This document shows positions 9,046 to 20,699 of a DNA stretch of 64,000 bases, piece by piece. The notes under the pieces are model-generated. The model did no database searches. It was not told the DNA's origin and was given only the letters and a program-made list of their open reading frames with translations. Every line of letters begins with the position of its first letter. The first letter of the stretch is position 1. Source of the stretch: an uncultured Lachnospiraceae bacterium (GTDB lineage: Bacteria; Bacillota; Clostridia; Lachnospirales; Lachnospiraceae); assembly GCA_947626435.1 (NCBI GenBank), contig CANQSB010000003.1:91487-155486 (forward strand), given 5' to 3'. Made by a program: the position numbers and the translations under genes.

Positions 9046-11175
9046 ATGGATTATTCGGCAACTCAAATGGCAAAAAAATTAGACATTTCACGGTCGTATT
9101 TATATTATTTGAAGGATAGTGGAGTGATAGAGCTTGAAGTCAACGAAAAAGGGCGGGCTGTGTGGACAGATGCGGTTTACCATCAGTTAAGGGAATATAT
9201 TAAAAAGAATAATGTTGAGGAAAAGCAGGAAGCTGTTGAATTGCCGTATAAGACAACAAGAATAAATAATCGTCGGTATTTGGGTAATAAATATAAGCTT
9301 TTGCCTTTTATAACAAGAGTGGTTGAGGATGAATGTCAAAATGTTAATACGGTAGCGGATATATTTGCTGGAACGGGAGCTGTGGCATCGGCGTTTACGG
9401 ACAGGAAGATAATTACCAATGATATTATGTATAGTAATTATATTTGCCATCTTGCATGGTTTAGTAGTGAGTGCTACTCTAAGGAAAAAATAATAGGGCT
9501 GATTATGAGCTACAATGCTATGGTGATTGAGCAGGACAACTATATGAGTGAGAATTTTGCAGATACATACTTTTCGCTTGAAGACTGTAGGAAGATTGGC
9601 TTTATCAGGCAGGATATCGAGGACAGATTTGTCGAAGGTGATATCAATGCGAGGGAAAGAGCTTTGCTGATAACTTCTTTGTTGTATGCGATGGACAAGG
9701 TAGCCAATACGTGTGGGCATTATGATGCCTATAGGCAGGGTGTGGAATTTGACAAGCATTTTGAGTTATATGTGCCGCAGCCAGATGAAGCCTTAAATGA
9801 AAACAATGTGTGTTATAATATAGATGCGAATGAGCTGGCGGCGAGTATCGAGGCTGATTTGGTATACATTGATCCGCCATACAATTCACGGCAGTATTGC
9901 GATGCATATCATTTGCTTGAAAATGTTGCCCGTTGGGATAAGCCGAAAGTTTTTGGCGTTGCGAGGAAGATGGACAGGACAGCTTTGAAGAGCGACTATT
10001 GCACGCAGAAGGCGGCGGATGCTTTTGAAAGGCTGATAGAGTCAATTCATGCGAAATATATTATGCTGTCCTACAACAATATGGCGGAAAAGGGTAACGA
10101 CCGCTCAAATGCCAAAATAAGCGATGAGGATATTATGCGTATTCTTCGTAATAAAGGCACGGTAAAGGTTTTTACGGAGGATTACAAAGCGTTTTCAGCA
10201 GGCAAGTCGGATATTAAGGACAATCAGGAAAGACTGTTTTTATGTACTTGCTTTGAATGCGAAAAAGAGATAATTCCATCAGCTCTAAATTATACGGGCG
10301 GTAAATATAAGCTGTTGTCACAGATGCTTCCGCTTTTTCCAAAGGATGTAGATAAGGCGGTTGATTTGTTTTGCGGGGGATGCAACGTAGGGATTAATAT
10401 TGATTGTAACAAGGTACAGTTTAATGATTCAAACAAGTACCTAATGGGCTTGCTGGACACGTTTAGGCGGCTGCCTAAAGACGATATTTTTAAATGGCTT
10501 TATGCGGCTATAGATACATATAATCTTTCACTTGTAAGCAAGTATGGATATGAACACTATGGTTGTGAAAGCTCAAAGGGTCTGGGCTCATATAATAAAA
10601 GCGGCTATAATAAGCTTAGAGAGGATTTTAACGGTAAAGCAGAAGAAGATGACGAATATTTCCTTATGTTATATCTGTTGATTGTATATTCGTTCAATAA
10701 TCAGTTGCGGTTTAACAAAAAAGGCGAGTTTAATCTTCCTGTTGGAAAGAGGGATTTCAATTCCAAAATGCAGGAAAAGCTTGAAGGCTTCCTTGACCGT
10801 ATAAAAAGCGGGGATTATAGCTTTACCAATGGCGATTTCAGGAAAATAGAGCTGGATGAATTTACAGATAAAAGCTTTTTTTACGCAGATCCTCCATATT
10901 TGATAACCTGTGCGACATACAACGAGCGTGACGGCTGGACTGAAAAAGATGAAAAAGATTTGCTTTTGTATTTGGAAAAGCTGGATGAAAGAGGCATTAG
11001 GTTTGCCTTGTCAAATGTACTTGAAAGCAAAGGCAAAAAAAATGAAATATTAGCTGATTGGATTAAACAGCATAAAAAGTTTAAGGCTATACCTCTTGAT
11101 TATGATTACTCAAATTCCAATTATCATACAAAGCGTGATGGTGTCACAAAGGAAGTGCTGGTGATAAATTACTAA
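9046..11175 (+). CDS. HTH-fused double DNA adenine methyltransferase (type IIS R-M)
   Basis: The 709-residue protein has three parts. Residues 1-55 look like a MerR-type helix-turn-helix (SATQMAKKLDISRSYLYYLKDSGVIE). Residues ~75-400 form a first adenine methylase with SAM motif ADIFAGTGAVASAF and catalytic DPPYNSRQY (about 277). Residues ~415-709 form a second Dam-like methylase with DLFCGGCNVG and ADPPYLITC (about 613). Two fused methylase domains are expected for a type IIS system, whose asymmetric site needs a separate activity for each strand, as in M.FokI. It protects against the endonuclease encoded 16 bases downstream. The N-terminal HTH may serve autoregulation (inference). The gene is more AT-rich than its neighbours, which fits horizontal transfer. 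Confidence 0.9.
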   Translation: MDYSATQMAKKLDISRSYLYYLKDSGVIELEVNEKGRAVWTDAVYHQLREYIKKNNVEEKQEAVELPYKTTRINNRRYLGNKYKLLPFITRVVEDECQNVNTVADIFAGTGAVASAFTDRKIITNDIMYSNYICHLAWFSSECYSKEKIIGLIMSYNAMVIEQDNYMSENFADTYFSLEDCRKIGFIRQDIEDRFVEGDINARERALLITSLLYAMDKVANTCGHYDAYRQGVEFDKHFELYVPQPDEALNENNVCYNIDANELAASIEADLVYIDPPYNSRQYCDAYHLLENVARWDKPKVFGVARKMDRTALKSDYCTQKAADAFERLIESIHAKYIMLSYNNMAEKGNDRSNAKISDEDIMRILRNKGTVKVFTEDYKAFSAGKSDIKDNQERLFLCTCFECEKEIIPSALNYTGGKYKLLSQMLPLFPKDVDKAVDLFCGGCNVGINIDCNKVQFNDSNKYLMGLLDTFRRLPKDDIFKWLYAAIDTYNLSLVSKYGYEHYGCESSKGLGSYNKSGYNKLREDFNGKAEEDDEYFLMLYLLIVYSFNNQLRFNKKGEFNLPVGKRDFNSKMQEKLEGFLDRIKSGDYSFTNGDFRKIELDEFTDKSFFYADPPYLITCATYNERDGWTEKDEKDLLLYLEKLDERGIRFALSNVLESKGKKNEILADWIKQHKKFKAIPLDYDYSNSNYHTKRDGVTKEVLVINY

Positions 11176-11191
11176 TAGGAGCATTAGGAGT

Positions 11192-13192
11192 ATGGCAAAT
11201 GAAATAGGATATAAAAGTTATTGCTGGGCAATTGGAACGACAAGCTATAGGACAGATAAATTCAACATGAGCATTGAAATGCAGATGAAATTATTAAAAG
11301 AATTTAGAGGTCTTGCTAAGAACAAAGGGAGATTGTGGACTGGCAATAATCAATTTCAGGCGGAATATTATGAGTTCCTTAAAAGCAAAGGATTCGTAAA
11401 GGGCGATGCGCCAAGACCGGATAAGGATGCACGGGAGAAGACATCTGGACTAAGAGATATTGGCTTGCTGGACGATGAAAGAAACGTAACAGCAGCAGGT
11501 GAAGCCCTGATTGCTATTGCGCAGTCGGAGAATTTTGCTTCGGATAATCTGCTAGAAATACCAAGGGACAGTTATCTCTACTTTAAGCAGTTATTAAAAA
11601 CATCAAATGATGTTGACGGTAAAAGCGTGAGGCCATTCGTTGTTTTTTTATATGTAGTAAGCAAGACAGGATATCTTACTTATGATGAATTTACATATTT
11701 GTTGCCATTATGCGTAGACAAAACAACCACCAATATAGTTGTGGAACACATTCTTTCTTCAAGAACAAGCGGTATGAATTATGAAGATATTATTTTGTCG
11801 GTTCTGATGGGAATGGATAATTATAAAAAAGCATTGGATTTATTGCAGAGTGAAGAAGTAACAGAGGAGCTGATTTGTAATGTTGGAATTAACCGTAAAA
11901 GCGCGAAGTACGATAAGCCTTATTATGTGTTATATAAAATATTGAATAATATAGTATTTTCCCATGAGGATGCTGCGTTAGAGTTTTATGAGGCAACTAA
12001 AAAACTGACAAACAGCAAGGTTGGCGGCGCGTGGCGCAAATATTTTTTCAGCAGCAGTGCGAGAAGCGTAATAACAAAAATGGGATTGGCTGTTCTGAAT
12101 AATGTTCCTATATTACAGTCTAAATCTAAAGAGGTTTTTAATGAAGAATTTTTCAAAATAATGCATTTGTTCAAGGCGAAGGCTACTTTGTCGGATTATT
12201 TTGATTTGAACAGGAGATATTTTAAGATTACAGATATTGTGCTGTTTGAGGATGATAATGTGAGGCTTGATGTCCTGCCGAAATGCTATATAGAAAGTAT
12301 AGCTGATGAATTGCTTGACATTGCATTTGAGCAAACGGATTTGCTCTCAGAAAATGTAGAGCTTGAAGCTATACATCCTTGTTTGAAAATTAATGCAGAC
12401 AGACTATATCAGGAATTGGGCAAGGCGCTTGGCAAAAGCGTTATGGATAGAGAATCAGCGCATAAGGTTATCAGGGACGAGAGGTATATACGTTTTAATA
12501 AGCTTATAGATGACAGATTTGATAAGGAAACGCTCCTTGTGTTGTTTAATCATTTTGAAAATAGGAATGATGATGAAATAAGAACCTTAGTCACCGACAA
12601 TGCGGATATTCCTACAATTTTTGAATATGTTATTGGTATTGCATGGTATGTGATAAGCGGCAGGGAGGGCGATGTGCTTGATTATATGAACTTATCACTG
12701 GGGGCTGATTTATTGCCCAAGACACACGCTGGCGGAGGAGAGGCGGATATTGTCTGGAAGTATGAAAAGACGAGTTGGTATCCTAAACATACACTGTTGA
12801 TAGAGGCGACGCTTGCGGATGGTTCAAATCAAAGAAGAATGGAAATGGAGCCGGTATCAAGGCATTTGGGGGATTATTGTATTATGCATCCGGAGGAGGA
12901 AGCATATTGTGTGTTTGTGACGACTTATCTTAATATGAATGTTATTTCTGATTTCAGGGCGAGAAGGTATATGGAATATTATAATAGTGCTGGGACGGAT
13001 TATATAACGGGAATGAAGATATTGCCGATACAGACGTCGGAGCTGAAGACATTGCTTAGGTTTGATGTTAGATATGCGCAGATTTATAGAATGTTGGATG
13101 CTGCTTACAATAGTAGTGAGGCGCCGAAGGAATGGTATGAGAATAATATTGTGAGAGAGGCGAGCTTTTATAATGGGCGGGAGATATGGTGA
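11192..13192 (+). CDS. AlwI-family type IIS restriction endonuclease
   Basis: The 666-residue protein resembles the AlwI family. The diagnostic region lies at about residues 503-560: PKTHAGGGEADIVWKY followed by HTLLIEATLADGSNQRRMEMEPVSRHLG, i.e. the acidic and E-x-T catalytic positions of a PD-(D/E)XK-like nuclease. The larger N-terminal part should hold DNA recognition. AlwI itself cuts beside GGATC; whether this enzyme has the same site cannot be read from the sequence. The start ATG follows TTAGGAGT. It is paired with the double methylase upstream, and both sit between family A repeats. Confidence 0.85.
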   Translation: MANEIGYKSYCWAIGTTSYRTDKFNMSIEMQMKLLKEFRGLAKNKGRLWTGNNQFQAEYYEFLKSKGFVKGDAPRPDKDAREKTSGLRDIGLLDDERNVTAAGEALIAIAQSENFASDNLLEIPRDSYLYFKQLLKTSNDVDGKSVRPFVVFLYVVSKTGYLTYDEFTYLLPLCVDKTTTNIVVEHILSSRTSGMNYEDIILSVLMGMDNYKKALDLLQSEEVTEELICNVGINRKSAKYDKPYYVLYKILNNIVFSHEDAALEFYEATKKLTNSKVGGAWRKYFFSSSARSVITKMGLAVLNNVPILQSKSKEVFNEEFFKIMHLFKAKATLSDYFDLNRRYFKITDIVLFEDDNVRLDVLPKCYIESIADELLDIAFEQTDLLSENVELEAIHPCLKINADRLYQELGKALGKSVMDRESAHKVIRDERYIRFNKLIDDRFDKETLLVLFNHFENRNDDEIRTLVTDNADIPTIFEYVIGIAWYVISGREGDVLDYMNLSLGADLLPKTHAGGGEADIVWKYEKTSWYPKHTLLIEATLADGSNQRRMEMEPVSRHLGDYCIMHPEEEAYCVFVTTYLNMNVISDFRARRYMEYYNSAGTDYITGMKILPIQTSELKTLLRFDVRYAQIYRMLDAAYNSSEAPKEWYENNIVREASFYNGREIW

Positions 13193-13221
13193 GGGTGATA
13201 TGGCGGATGGTGGGGGTGGAC

Positions 13222-13457
13222 GGAAGTCAGTCGGCTATGTAAGCGCGTGGTACTGGTGGCGCGGGCAGCGGATTTCCTAATGTAATGCGCGTTAGGTGTT
13301 CTTGGGAGGCCGGCGCCGGCTTGAGTGCGGCATCCGTGCCGCAGTCAAGCCTGAAATTTGCATCCGTGCAAATTTCCGCCTAGGTTATCGAGCATTACAT
13401 AAGGAAATCCGCTGCCCACGCCAAGGTACGCCGCGCTTACATAGCCGACTGACTTCC
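13222..13457. repeat. Cruciform repeat family A, copy 2
   Basis: Direct repeat of 8495-8730, also 236 bp with perfect 26-bp outer arms (13222-13247 and 13432-13457). I count three substitutions against copy 1, two in unpaired segments and one in a stem arm. Together the two copies frame the restriction-modification genes. Confidence 0.92.
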
Positions 13458-13614
13458 TTTATAATTGTCATAGTTCCGTTTGGGATGTTAGGGGGTATGT
13501 AGAGAAATGTGTTGTTTGGTGGTTATGAGGTGTTGTGCTTATGGGGTATGGGACGGATTGACTTTATTGACTTATCAGAAGTAACTTGATTTAGGTTTAT
13601 GGGGGATTGATGCT

Positions 13615-13989
13615 GTGGACAGGCAGGGGATTTTTGATTATGCGGAAAAGGAATATGGATCTTTTCCTGAGTATTTGTGGGAGAATGATGCGACTTCTGC
13701 TGTGTTGAGGCATGGTGACAACAAAAAGTGGTATGCGCTTATTATGAATATTTCAAAGGACAGGTTAGGACTTGCTGATACGCATAAGGCGGATGTTTTG
13801 AATGTCAAATGTGAGCCTGAGGCGGCGGGTATTTTGCATATGACGAGGGGGATTTTCCCTGCGTACCATATGAATAAAAGGAATTGGATATCTATTCTTC
13901 TTGATGATAGCATTGATGAAGCCTTAGTCCTTGATTTGCTTGATAAAAGCTATGAATTGACGCTTAATAAAAAGAAAGGGAAAGGTTGA
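13615..13989 (+). CDS. MmcQ/YjbR family protein
   Basis: The 124-residue protein has the family features: an N-terminal helix (IFDYAEKEYGSFPEYLW), DNKKWYALIMNI, DVLNVKCEPE and the end segment KRNWISILLDDSIDEALVLDLLDKSYELT. MmcQ/YjbR proteins have a CyaY-like fold and are described as putative DNA-binding proteins, but no clear function is established. The start is GTG at 13615 after GGGGG at 13601-13605. The next gene begins 6 bases after the stop, so the two are probably co-transcribed. Confidence 0.85.
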   Translation: MDRQGIFDYAEKEYGSFPEYLWENDATSAVLRHGDNKKWYALIMNISKDRLGLADTHKADVLNVKCEPEAAGILHMTRGIFPAYHMNKRNWISILLDDSIDEALVLDLLDKSYELTLNKKKGKG

Positions 13990-13995
13990 TGGCAG

Positions 13996-14337
13996 ATGAT
14001 TTTATACAGACCTGTCGGCACGAGGGAGTTGGAGCTGATAAGGGAAAGTGATTGCCGTAAATTTCCGCCGCGTTTGCCTGAACAGCCGATTTTTTATCCT
14101 GTTTTAAATGAAAAATATGCGACGGAAATTGCGTCGGGCTGGAATACAAAATATAATGACGACCACAAGGGTTATGTGACTAAATTTGAGGTTGACGACA
14201 GTTATTGCTCACAATTTGAAGTGCATCAGGTGGGTGGAGAACACCATAAGGAGCTATGGATTCCCGCGGAGCAGCTGGAGAAGTTTAATGGGCATATTAT
14301 TGGCAGGATAGAGGTAATTAGTGAATTTTCGACTTGA
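13996..14337 (+). CDS. Small conserved protein (ADP-ribosylation/crystallin J1-labelled family)
   Basis: A 113-residue protein with the pattern MILYRPVGTRELELI..FPPRLPEQPIFYPVLNEKYA..GYVTKFEVDD..HKELWIPAEQLEKFN. From memory, close relatives in Firmicutes and Proteobacteria carry the label ADP-ribosylation/crystallin J1, although they are far shorter than ADP-ribosylglycohydrolases, so the label says little about function. GAAAGG at 13979-13984 serves as ribosome site. It lies directly behind the MmcQ-like gene. Confidence 0.6.
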   Translation: MILYRPVGTRELELIRESDCRKFPPRLPEQPIFYPVLNEKYATEIASGWNTKYNDDHKGYVTKFEVDDSYCSQFEVHQVGGEHHKELWIPAEQLEKFNGHIIGRIEVISEFST

Positions 14338-14480
14338 AAATCAATGATTTCAAATATACCAGAACGCTGTGTGTTGTTTTGCAGGGTACGGCGTTTTGCA
14401 TGTTTCATCTAAATTTTAGGTTATTGAATAAAGTTCTGCAATTGCTTATCTTATATTATGAAATTAAAGGAGTTTAACAT

Positions 14481-14933
14481 ATGACAAGGCGTGAAATTGT
14501 CACATTGACAAATATGTGTATGGTATACGACGGAAACAATGTGTTGGTTCAGGACAGGGTAGGAGATGATTATTGTGGCATAACATTTCCGGGTGGACAT
14601 GTTGAGAAAGGCGAATCGTTTACAGATGCCGTTATTCGCGAGGTATTTGAGGAAACGGGGCTGTCTATTGTGGAGCCGCAGTTATGTGGGATAAAGGACT
14701 GGATGGAAGATGACGGTGAGAGGTATATAGTTTTGTTTTATAAGACTGATAAATTTTCAGGCAGTATAAAATCGTCAGATGAAGGCGAAATATACTGGAC
14801 TGACATAAACAAGCTGCAGGATATGAAATTGGCAGCTGGAATGGAAAAAATGCTGAGAGTATTTTTGGAGGACGGAATCAGCGAATACTTTTTTTACAGC
14901 GAAAACGGAGAATGGTTTGAAACACTAAAGTAA
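14481..14933 (+). CDS. Nudix hydrolase
   Basis: The 150-residue protein has a complete Nudix box GGHVEKGESFTDAVIREVFEETG (G-x5-E-x7-R-E-x2-E-E-x-G), described here in two overlapping parts: GGHVEKGESF and IREVFEETGLSI, around residues 38-62. The family hydrolyses nucleoside diphosphates linked to another moiety; many of these short ones are called 8-oxo-dGTP diphosphatases, but the substrate is not determined by the motif. AAAGGAG precedes the ATG. The beta-galactosidase gene follows 64 bases downstream. Confidence 0.85.
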   Translation: MTRREIVTLTNMCMVYDGNNVLVQDRVGDDYCGITFPGGHVEKGESFTDAVIREVFEETGLSIVEPQLCGIKDWMEDDGERYIVLFYKTDKFSGSIKSSDEGEIYWTDINKLQDMKLAAGMEKMLRVFLEDGISEYFFYSENGEWFETLK

Positions 14934-14973
14934 AAGGAAACGAAAGTGAAATTATTTTTTCTATTCAAAATAA

Positions 14974-18084
<3,111 letters not shown>

Positions 18085-18107
18085 ATCCCGGATAAGGAGG
18101 TATAAAA

Positions 18108-19946
18108 GTGGATAAATTTGTAGTAAACATTATCCATCGTCCGGAGATGGTTCCGGAGTACGCAGAGAAAGTGACAGGACACGGAAAAGCAGAAGACATC
18201 GGCAGAAAAGCGCTCCTCACGGAAAGCCTTGATATTTTCAAGACGCAGCAGGAGTGCGCGCACAAAAACGGCTTGAAGACCACTATTCAGATGACCTACG
18301 CAAGCCTTTTCAATGATGAGGCGGTAACTATTGCAAAGGAGCACCATGAGAAGTACGGTGACGAGATTGCGCTTACCCTTCTGGGACTTCCATGCACGGA
18401 GTTTCGCGAGAAATACAAGACAAAGGACTTCTGCATCTGGATGTTCTCAATGGAGGACAAAATGTCCATCGTTGATGATGTATTTGGCAAGTTTTATGAG
18501 AGATTTGGCTTTTACCCTGAGTCAACAGGCTCATACTACATGGACGCGGACCTCATCAACTACATCAAGAGCAAGTACCCAATGGTAAAATGCGCCGTAG
18601 CCACCTGCTGGGAGGAAGGTCCCAAGGCTTACCACACCTGCAACAACTCATGGTACACATTTATGGACGGCGGTCCATGGGCTCCGTGGATTCCCTCAAA
18701 GCAGAACACACACGCGCCCGCCGCAAATGAGGAGGAGGACTCAGGCATAGTTGCAATCCCTCATCTTTCAAGAGACTTGATCGCGTGCTATGACGGCAAC
18801 GGCTCAAACTTCGGCACGCATCCCCAGAATGTGCTGCGCGGCATGATTTACGACTCAAAGACATGGGATTTCCCGTATCTGTACAACCTTATAGACCAGT
18901 ACAGGTCTTTAGAAAAATACAACAACGGCTACGCTTACAATATGATGTTTGTAGGTCCAGGCTGGATGAACAAGATGGGACGCTGGGAGGCGCCGTATGA
19001 GCTTCTTTTGAAGTCGTATGAGGACGGCTGCGCATACTATGGCAAGCTCAAAAAAGAGGGCAAACTCACGGATATGACAATGTCGGAGTTTGCCGATTAC
19101 TACCGTGAGAAAAAGACATACACAGAGCCCGAGTGTGCACTTTGGAGAGATATTCTGTATGGCTCAGACAAGCAGCTTTTCTGGTACTGCGATCCGTTCA
19201 TGAGAGCATGTGTAAACATGGATCAGGGCGGCGCTATCGTAGACCTTCGCCCTTATGCGGCAAAGCTCGAATGGAAGACAGGCATAGGCACAAAGCATGT
19301 ATGGGATGCCTCATATCCTTTCCTCATTCAGGAAAAATACAGGGCAGGCTACTTTACGCATTACGCAGGAGAAGGCACAGTGCGCAGCGCAAAGGTATGC
19401 TACAACGGAGAGGAAGTAGACCTCTGCCTCTGCCGCACAAAGGCGCATTTTTCACAGGAGGGCAAGACGCGTATTCTTACGCTTGATCCTGTAGATATAG
19501 AGTTTTACGACCTGACAGTCAAGCTCCAGACAAAGCTTTACTTTGAGGAGGGCAGCCAGGCAATCAGGATAGAGAGAAATATCCTTGAAATGAGCAATCC
19601 TGACGCGGAGGTAGAAATCAACGAGTATGTTGTTGCCTGCTACGGCACGACAGAATACTCAGAGGATATGACAGGCATCACGCTCACCTGCAAGGGCGCG
19701 TCTGAGACAAAGACGATTGACTACGCATATAAATGCAGGGAAGAAAAGCTTGCAGGAGCAGATGAGGTTTCAGCAATTATCCCGCCCGTCGAGACAAAGC
19801 TTTCGCTTACGGCGCAGGGCAAGGCATACACAGGCTATGTAAGAGAAGGCTACGCATTCTCGCCCATGCTAACGCTTGGCTATACAACCACTCTCAAAAA
19901 TAAGGAGGTATTTACGACATGTCTCAAGGTAGAAAAGGCAAATTAA
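18108..19946 (+). CDS. Large protein of unknown function, probable glycan-related enzyme
   Basis: A 612-residue cytoplasmic protein (no signal peptide) that I do not recognise with certainty. The N-terminal 200 residues have an alternating strand/helix pattern with acidic and aromatic motifs (KTTIQMTYASLFND, GDEIALTLLGLP, GSYYMDADLINYIK, VATCWEEGPKAY), which recalls the (beta/alpha) barrels of polysaccharide-deacetylase or GH57-like proteins. The C-terminal 250 residues look beta-rich (TGIGTKHVWDASYPF, RIERNILEMSNPD). It may belong to the DUF3863-type group, but this is from memory. It lies 23 bases behind lacZ with GATAAGGAGG as ribosome site, and it overlaps the next gene by 28 bases; operon position suggests a job on galactosides. 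Confidence 0.6.
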   Translation: MDKFVVNIIHRPEMVPEYAEKVTGHGKAEDIGRKALLTESLDIFKTQQECAHKNGLKTTIQMTYASLFNDEAVTIAKEHHEKYGDEIALTLLGLPCTEFREKYKTKDFCIWMFSMEDKMSIVDDVFGKFYERFGFYPESTGSYYMDADLINYIKSKYPMVKCAVATCWEEGPKAYHTCNNSWYTFMDGGPWAPWIPSKQNTHAPAANEEEDSGIVAIPHLSRDLIACYDGNGSNFGTHPQNVLRGMIYDSKTWDFPYLYNLIDQYRSLEKYNNGYAYNMMFVGPGWMNKMGRWEAPYELLLKSYEDGCAYYGKLKKEGKLTDMTMSEFADYYREKKTYTEPECALWRDILYGSDKQLFWYCDPFMRACVNMDQGGAIVDLRPYAAKLEWKTGIGTKHVWDASYPFLIQEKYRAGYFTHYAGEGTVRSAKVCYNGEEVDLCLCRTKAHFSQEGKTRILTLDPVDIEFYDLTVKLQTKLYFEEGSQAIRIERNILEMSNPDAEVEINEYVVACYGTTEYSEDMTGITLTCKGASETKTIDYAYKCREEKLAGADEVSAIIPPVETKLSLTAQGKAYTGYVREGYAFSPMLTLGYTTTLKNKEVFTTCLKVEKAN

Positions 19947-20137
19947 ACTACAGGTGTCCGTCATGCTTTATGCGCGATTTGGACATAGATATGTTTTACG
20001 ATAAGGAGAAAGACGAATTTTACTGCATGCGCTGCCAGTATGTAGGCAATGAAAAGGACGTGCTTGAGAAAAACGAAATGGTACGCTTCCGTTACAGGGC
20101 AATGGCAGAGAGGTTTACTAAGTTTGATTTTGACTAA
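19919..20137 (+). CDS. Small zinc-ribbon protein
   Basis: A 72-residue protein with CPSCFMRDLDIDMFYDKE and then FYCMRCQYVG, i.e. two CxxC pairs 20-odd residues apart that should bind one zinc ion. ATG 19919 lies inside the end of the preceding gene, with AAGGAGG at 19902-19908 giving good spacing, so translation is coupled. Function unknown; possibly nucleic-acid binding or a partner of the upstream protein. A hairpin terminator follows at 20154. Confidence 0.7.
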   Translation: MSQGRKGKLNYRCPSCFMRDLDIDMFYDKEKDEFYCMRCQYVGNEKDVLEKNEMVRFRYRAMAERFTKFDFD

Positions 20138-20153
20138 ATAGATTTTGAATTAT

Positions 20154-20191
20154 ACAAAACGGTTGTGTACTGCTGCATAGCCGTTTTGTGT
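20154..20191 (+). terminator. Terminator-like hairpin after the lacZ operon
   Basis: ACAAAACGG (20154-20162) pairs with CCGTTTTGT (20181-20189). The U tract is short and interrupted, so efficiency is uncertain. Confidence 0.5.
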
Positions 20192-20234
20192 GTCTTATAG
20201 AAACTTTCAAATCTTTTTTTGTTCTAAAAAACAC

Positions 20235-20263
20235 TTGCCCTCTCCGCCAAACCATGCTAAAAT
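20235..20263 (+). promoter_or_regulatory. Promoter of the cobalamin riboswitch transcript
   Basis: TTGCCC (20235-20240), 17-bp spacer, TAAAAT (20258-20263); the riboswitch begins about 28 bases further on. Confidence 0.6.
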
Positions 20264-20290
20264 ATCAAAAAATCAAATACATAACACAAT

Positions 20291-20480
20291 AAGGTGTCTG
20301 AACAGTCCCTGCCAAAGCGGGAACTGGTTCAGGTGAAAAGGGAAACAGGTGCAAATCCTGTACGAACTCGTCACCGTAATCAAGGAGCTAAAGCCGATAT
20401 ATCACTGGAAACGAGTATAAATCATTTCTGGGAAGATGGCTGGACGCGATGATCTCTAAGTCGGGAGACCTGCCTTATTG
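20291..20480 (+). promoter_or_regulatory. Cobalamin (adenosylcobalamin-class) riboswitch
   Basis: The conserved elements occur in order: AGGTGTCTGAACAG, CAGGTGAAAAGGGAA, CAGGTGCAAATCCTGT, ACTCGTCACCGTAAT, CACTGG..GGGAAGATGGCTGG, and the B12 box GTCGGGAGACCTGCC at about 20460-20474. This is a full aptamer. A terminator at 20588-20631 provides the expression platform. The first gene on the same strand downstream is the CbiK-like lipoprotein at 22331, but an IS110 element now lies between them. Confidence 0.93.
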
Positions 20481-20587
20481 TAGTACAGAAACGCAGGTTT
20501 CAGGCCACGAGTAATTGGCTGTACATATTTGTTTGCAGAATAAACGTATTTGTCATACGCATATTCTGTGGATTTATTTGTATGCAG

Positions 20588-20631
20588 TCCTTTACCGTAA
20601 AAGTGCAAAAACAGCGGTAAAGGATTTTTTT
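20588..20631 (+). terminator. Riboswitch expression-platform terminator
   Basis: TCCTTTACCG (20588-20597) pairs perfectly with CGGTAAAGGA (20614-20623), followed by TTTTTTT. A second nested hairpin (CAGAATA 20536-20542 with TATTCTG 20562-20568) lies between it and the aptamer and may take part in switching. Confidence 0.8.
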
Positions 20632-20699
20632 AATTACAAACACTATAAAAATGAAACGAGGAGAAGATTGAAAATGAGAAGTAGAGGGTATCCATAACT

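Noticed and set aside
8569..13502. Two nearly identical open frames of 65-68 codons (8569-8766, 13296-13502)
   Set aside because: They lie within the family A repeats; their similarity comes from the repeat, there is no ribosome site, and the stems explain the sequence.
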